DNA from: Heterodera schachtii
Lineage: Eukaryota; Nematoda; Chromadorea; Rhabditida; Heteroderidae
Length of the DNA: 64,000 nucleotides
Reading direction: 5' to 3'
Assembly: GCA_023374025.1 (NCBI GenBank)
Contig: SIJG01000030.1
Location: 1,239,982 to 1,303,981 of the forward strand
Positions 59,928 through 64,000 of the stretch are shown piece after piece. A program made the position numbers and the translations under genes. The notes under the pieces were generated by a model, which ran no database searches, was not told the DNA's origin, and saw nothing but the letters and a program-made list of their open reading frames with translations. Within the stretch, counting starts at the first letter, position 1, and every line of letters starts with the position of its first letter.

Positions 59928-61367
59928 GGTGCTACGACAATTGCGGACCGGCAATTGCGGACCGGACAATTGCGGACGACAATTGCGGACGACAATTGCG
60001 GACCGTACTTTTGCGGACGACAATTGCGGACGACAATTGCGGACTTTACTTTTGCGGACGACAATTGCGGACCGTACTTTTGCGGACCGTACTTTTGCCA
60101 AAAAATTAACTGGAAGGGTGGGCCTCGTCAGTACGATCCCTTCCGTCTTACAAATTCGAAAACCTAAGTGTGTTTCGGCCCTTCCGTAGACACACCAAAT
60201 AAGAAAGCTCACAGCAATAAATTAATAAATAACAAATACAAAGCACAATTAAGGAGAAAAAAGCAAATCATAGGATGATAAAGCTATAATATGTTTATTT
60301 TATTGGCTTGCTGAAGGACCAACAACATCTTCTACAAATACAACTTATAAACATAAAAATAACTCAAGGCTTTTTCCATTCATCAAACCATACATAAGCA
60401 CTATAGCCATTGCTTTTCGTGATCGTCCAATTTTTCTATCCCCACCATCTTTAGCTAAATTACTTATTTAAATTAAATTATTCCAAAATTTCTTACTGTA
60501 AAAGCAAATTTCCTTAACATGGCTCCGTCCGGTTATGTCTTCAATCATTGAAAAAAATGTGAATAATTGAAGTCTTTGGATTCTAGCAAAAATTCATTCT
60601 TTTCGAGAGTGAAAAGAATTGGGAAAAGCGGCTCAATCAAATCCATGTCGTCTGAAACAAATACCTAACCTAATGTTGTTTATTTATGATTATAATACCG
60701 TTATAATGGTATTCGATGAGATTGAAGAACCGACCGATCAACAGTATTTAGACCGTCTTAGAGCTTTACAACATAGACTAGCAGGAAACGACATCGATAA
60801 TTGGGGCCAATAATTTTTGTGATATCGTAGAAGCTGTTGTTGGGCCTTCAGCAAGCCAATAAAATAAACATATTATAGCTTTATCATCCTATGCTTTGCT
60901 TTTTTCTCCTTAATTGTGCTTTCTATTTGTTATTTATTAATTTATTGCTGTGAGCTTTCTTATTTGGTGTGTCTACGGAAGGGCCGAAACACACTTAAAA
61001 GTACGGTCCGCAATTGTCGTCCGCAATTGTCGTCCGCAAAAGTAAGGTCCGCAATTGTCGTCCGCAATTGTCGTCCGCAATTATCGTCCGCAAAAGTACG
61101 GTCCGCAATTGTCGTCCGCAATTGTCGTCCGCAAAAGTAAGGTCCGCAATTGTCGTCCGCAATTGTCGTCCGCAATTGTCGTCCGCAATTGTCCGGTCCG
61201 CAATTGCCGGTCCGCAATTGCCGGTCCGCAATTGTCGTCCGCAATTGTCGTCCGCAAAAGTAAGGTCCGCAATTGTCGTCCGCAATTGTCGTCCGCAATT
61301 GTCGTCCGCAATTGTCCGGTCCGCAATTGCCGGTCCGCAATTGCCGGTCCGCAATTGTCGTACCGCC
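59928..61367. mobile_element. 1440 bp foldback element with iterated GCGGACGACAATT arms
   Basis: Flanked by perfect cgatataa at 59920-59927 and 61368-61375. Ends GGTGCTACGACAATTGCGGA and, reverse strand, GGCGGTACGACAATTGCGGA. Each arm has an outer zone of tandem 13-15 bp words (GCGGACGACAATT, GCGGACCGTACTTTT, GCGGACCGGCAATT; left 59934-60090, right about 61000-61360 with more copies) and an inner unique zone of about 170 bp that is an almost perfect inverted repeat (left about 60165-60338, right about 60823-60998). The left arm has an extra segment of about 70 bp near 60092-60160. The unique centre, about 480 bp, has a 64-codon frame but no transposase. Long, internally repetitive inverted arms with an 8-bp duplication resemble foldback/Galileo-type (P superfamily) elements; hAT is an alternative. 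Confidence 0.9.
60619..60813 (+). CDS. Candidate 64-codon frame in foldback centre
   Basis: The second half (FDEIEEPTDQQYLDRL and AGNDIDNWGQ) looks like ordinary charged, helical protein with mixed codons, unlike the Phe/Ile/Lys/Asn composition of other frames here. It lies in the only unique part of the element. I do not recognise the family. It may be a captured exon end, a remnant of a transposon protein, or chance. No promoter or splice signal was established. Confidence 0.3.
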   Translation: MGKAAQSNPCRLKQIPNLMLFIYDYNTVIMVFDEIEEPTDQQYLDRLRALQHRLAGNDIDNWGQ

Positions 61368-61375
61368 CGATATAA

Positions 61376-62374
61376 TATAAATTTTAATTATACTCTAATA
61401 GAATGTATTCAGTATGAGGCTCTGCTTGTTATATATTGTGATTATTTTTCTTAATATGGCATTTAATATCTAATTGGATGTATTATTGAATTTTATTGCA
61501 TAACTAGACCAATGCATGCAAGAACAACGGTCTAAGCAAATATATAGTTTAAGGAATTTTATTGAATTTTTGGTTCCATATAATACAAATTTTAATTTTC
61601 AACATAATTTTAATTACTTACAAGGGCAATGAATTCTTAATTTTATGAAAATTTTTATTATATAAAAAGCAATTTTAAGTGTACTGTGTGAAGTAAACCA
61701 TATCGTAATAATTAAAATTGTGTTAAATTTATTATCAGCTTTTTGTTTGGCTCCCTTTTTTTTGTAAAATCGTCAAGAGAATAAATTGCTGCATATACGG
61801 CAGGACTGGTAATATATATTTTTTATACTTGTTTTATAAAATTTCTATTTGCCTAATAATGTTTAGAGGTATAAAAAAATTCTTAATATTCATTTTGAAA
61901 TATTTTGGTTAATAATTAAAGAGTTTATTTACAGATAAATTATTTCTTTTAAATAAAAACATTATTATGCTACAAAAAATTATGGTGCAAAATTTTATAT
62001 AATATGAAATAAGTTGAAATATTCTATTATTCTATATGATATTTCAATACGTTTATTTAAATTTATGATTGAGATTGATTTTATAAAAATGCAAATCTAA
62101 TCGTTTCTTCCATAATTACTCGTTAATAATTTTATAAAATTTTTAAAGATTTTTAATTTATTCCATGTTTTAAAATGTCTTAGCTTAATGTTAATTTTCC
62201 AATGCTTTTATCAAGCCAATAAGATCACCTCACTCTTCTGATAATATTTTATTTTATAAAATTATATTTTGTAAAATTCATCTGTGTTTGAAGTTTTATT
62301 ATTTTTCAAGTCATTTGAATATGTTAATATTTATTGGTTTTAATATTTTTATTTAAATGATTTAATTTTTAAAG
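61376..62374. other. AT-rich non-coding stretch
   Basis: No gene or repeat recognised. Confidence 0.6.
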
Positions 62375-62755
62375 GCTAAAGAATAATGCGAATGCCGAAC
62401 TATTGTTTTTTTAAAGATTAGATTTTAAATTTTTATGCAATAAAATAAACGTGATAAAGAATTTTTCCAAATTTAACGGCAAAATAAACTAAATAAAACT
62501 GTAAAAAATTCGACAAATAATATTTCTTATAATAACAAAATTGAAGGCAAATTAGAGCCTAATCGATTATGTAATGGCCGATTTTGTGGCCATTTCATAG
62601 CCTTTTCCTGAGATGAAAAAAAGGATAATGTAATTCAGTAGATAGGCGATTTAGAAAATTTTTGTACGCTGTTTTCGTTCAATGCGACCAGGGGAGAGAG
62701 AGAGAGGGAGGGAGGGGGGGGGGGGGCAGAAAAAGGCCATCAATTCGATTTGTCT
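62375..62755 (-). repeat. Right arm of window-scale diverged inverted repeat
   Basis: Inverted partner of 411-925. Read on the minus strand it carries the C run, acagcgtacaaaaatttt, ctcaggaaaa, the aaatggccacaaaatcggcc block and tagccttt in the same order. A gagagagagagggaggg purine run borders the G run. Confidence 0.7.
62714..62726 (+). repeat. Poly(G) run of 13
   Basis: Homopolymer at the position mirroring the C run at 440-454. Confidence 0.95.
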
Positions 62756-64000
62756 TTTAACAAAACAAAAATTAACAAAACTAATTAAGAAATAAGGTTG
62801 CAAATTTATGAAAATTTTATAATTAACATTAATTAGAATATTTAATGATATAAAATTATTTAAATTTTTACATTATTTTGTTTGTTATATAAAATATGAA
62901 ATAATTTAAATAATTACTCTTATTTGTTGGCCATTCATCTTCTATATAATTTTATATTGCAAAAATTAAAATACTTATTTATTTCTCTCAATAATAAAGT
63001 TATCACAAGATTTTTCTACATAGTAAAAAGTTAAGATTTTTTTCTTAAATTATTATAATTTTAATACCCAAACTTCTGATTTCTCTTGTTTGTTTTAAAT
63101 CAAATAATTAAACAAATGTCTTTATAACTAATTTTTCTGTATTTCAAATTTCAAATAACATATTTTAGGTTTTTTAAAGAGTCACTGTATCTCCATTTAT
63201 CTTTTTACAAATTGGTTTAAAAAATATATTTACTTTATTTAAAAATCTAATTTTCATATTGGCTTATTTTTTTGCAATGCATATCACAAATTCTTGAAAT
63301 TTAACCATTGAAATATTATTATTTTCATTTTGCATCATTAAGAATTAAGTCGGAATCATAAATGCTTGCATTTATTCTGCTCTTAAATTAATTATATAAA
63401 TAAATTTTATTATATTTGTTATAAATTAAATTAATCGTAAAAGATATTACATTAACTCTTGGTAAGATTTGTACAAAATGATTGAAATTAAAATTTCTAA
63501 TCCCTTCTTATAAAATTAATAACATTACCATTTATTTTTAAGGTGTATTAAATTATATATTTAAAACTATATTTTTAAAGTAGCACAGAGGTGTTTGACT
63601 TTACTGAAAATAAAGAATAAAAATAAAATTCATTAAAAATAAAAAAGTTAAATAAATAAAATATCATACATTAATTTCATAAAATTAATGGATAGAGGAA
63701 AAAAAATGAAATTAATCGAAAAAATAATAATGTATGGTTATTAATTTAGATAAAATTTTAATAAAATTGAATTTATTTGGTAAAAGAGTTAAAGTTTGTT
63801 CAGTTACGTTTGATGGTTAATGAAATTTTAAATACTTTCATTAAAACTAAAAAGACGTTGTGTTATCAGCTTTAAAATAACCAACTTAAACTAGAAAATT
63901 TATTGCATTTAATCCTTAAAATATTAATCCCTTCTGTGAATGAATTGTATAATGAATTAATGTTAAAAATTTCTAATTAAATATCCAAGCACCACGCGAT
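62756..64000. other. AT-rich non-coding stretch
   Basis: No gene or repeat recognised up to the window edge. Confidence 0.6.

Noticed and set aside
59869..61454. Multiple 60-146 codon frames on both strands with repeated SSAIVVRN or RTTIAD units
   Set aside because: They are translations of the 13-15 bp tandem words in the foldback arms and are open in several frames simultaneously.
1..64000. CRISPR arrays, phage or bacterial operon signals
   Set aside because: No regularly spaced direct repeats with unique spacers and no bacterial gene organisation; the content is eukaryotic.

Overview
This 64 kb window is eukaryotic and very rich in A+T (about four-fifths by eye). I see no intact host gene. 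Almost every open frame is short and low-complexity and mirrors the base composition. The recognisable content is mobile DNA, most of it standing out as GC-richer islands. A Ty3/gypsy LTR retrotransposon of metazoan type, many small inverted-repeat DNA transposons and a relic zinc-finger exon suggest an animal genome. A nematode with an AT-rich genome is plausible, but I cannot prove the taxon from this sequence.

Layout. 1-376 is a truncated hAT-like miniature element. 411-925 is one arm of a diverged inverted repeat whose partner is at 62375-62755. 0.9-13.7 kb is AT-rich DNA with a zinc-finger relic (5157-5276), an inverted-repeat pair (8561/10159) and a 364 bp foldback element (10924-11287). 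13776-18250 is a 4.5 kb pyrimidine-only tract containing a 1.39 kb tandem duplication. 21.8-24.25 kb is a nest of GC-rich repeats: a foldback-type element (22609-23874) carrying inside it a 481 bp element with a 9-bp target duplication. 25082-25754 and 34797-34997 are hAT-like elements of one family. 29720-30408 is a second pyrimidine tract preceded by a perfect 15-bp GC hairpin.

37848-48047 is a large, nearly perfect palindrome. Both arms carry the same 390 bp transposon with a 9-bp target duplication. Only the left arm carries the 4.94 kb retrotransposon (38594-43531), flanked by TTAAG duplications. The right arm preserves the matching empty site, so the retrotransposon arrived after the arms separated. 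Its gag frame is intact but pol is interrupted by three in-frame stops and frameshifts, although its two LTRs are nearly identical.

53-61.4 kb holds more GC-rich, word-iterating elements: a TACGGAT-repeat element (53161-54061), CGGGAT and CGGGG repeats (56.1-56.7 kb), an 838 bp element with an 8-bp target duplication and a nested GC palindrome (57136-57973), and a 1440 bp foldback element (59928-61367) whose long inverted arms end in tandem copies of GCGGACGACAATT and which also has an 8-bp target duplication.

The elements do not form a pathway. The common theme is an AT-rich host region colonised by non-autonomous transposons, several with ends built of short iterated words. No transposase gene is visible here, so mobilisation would need enzymes encoded elsewhere.
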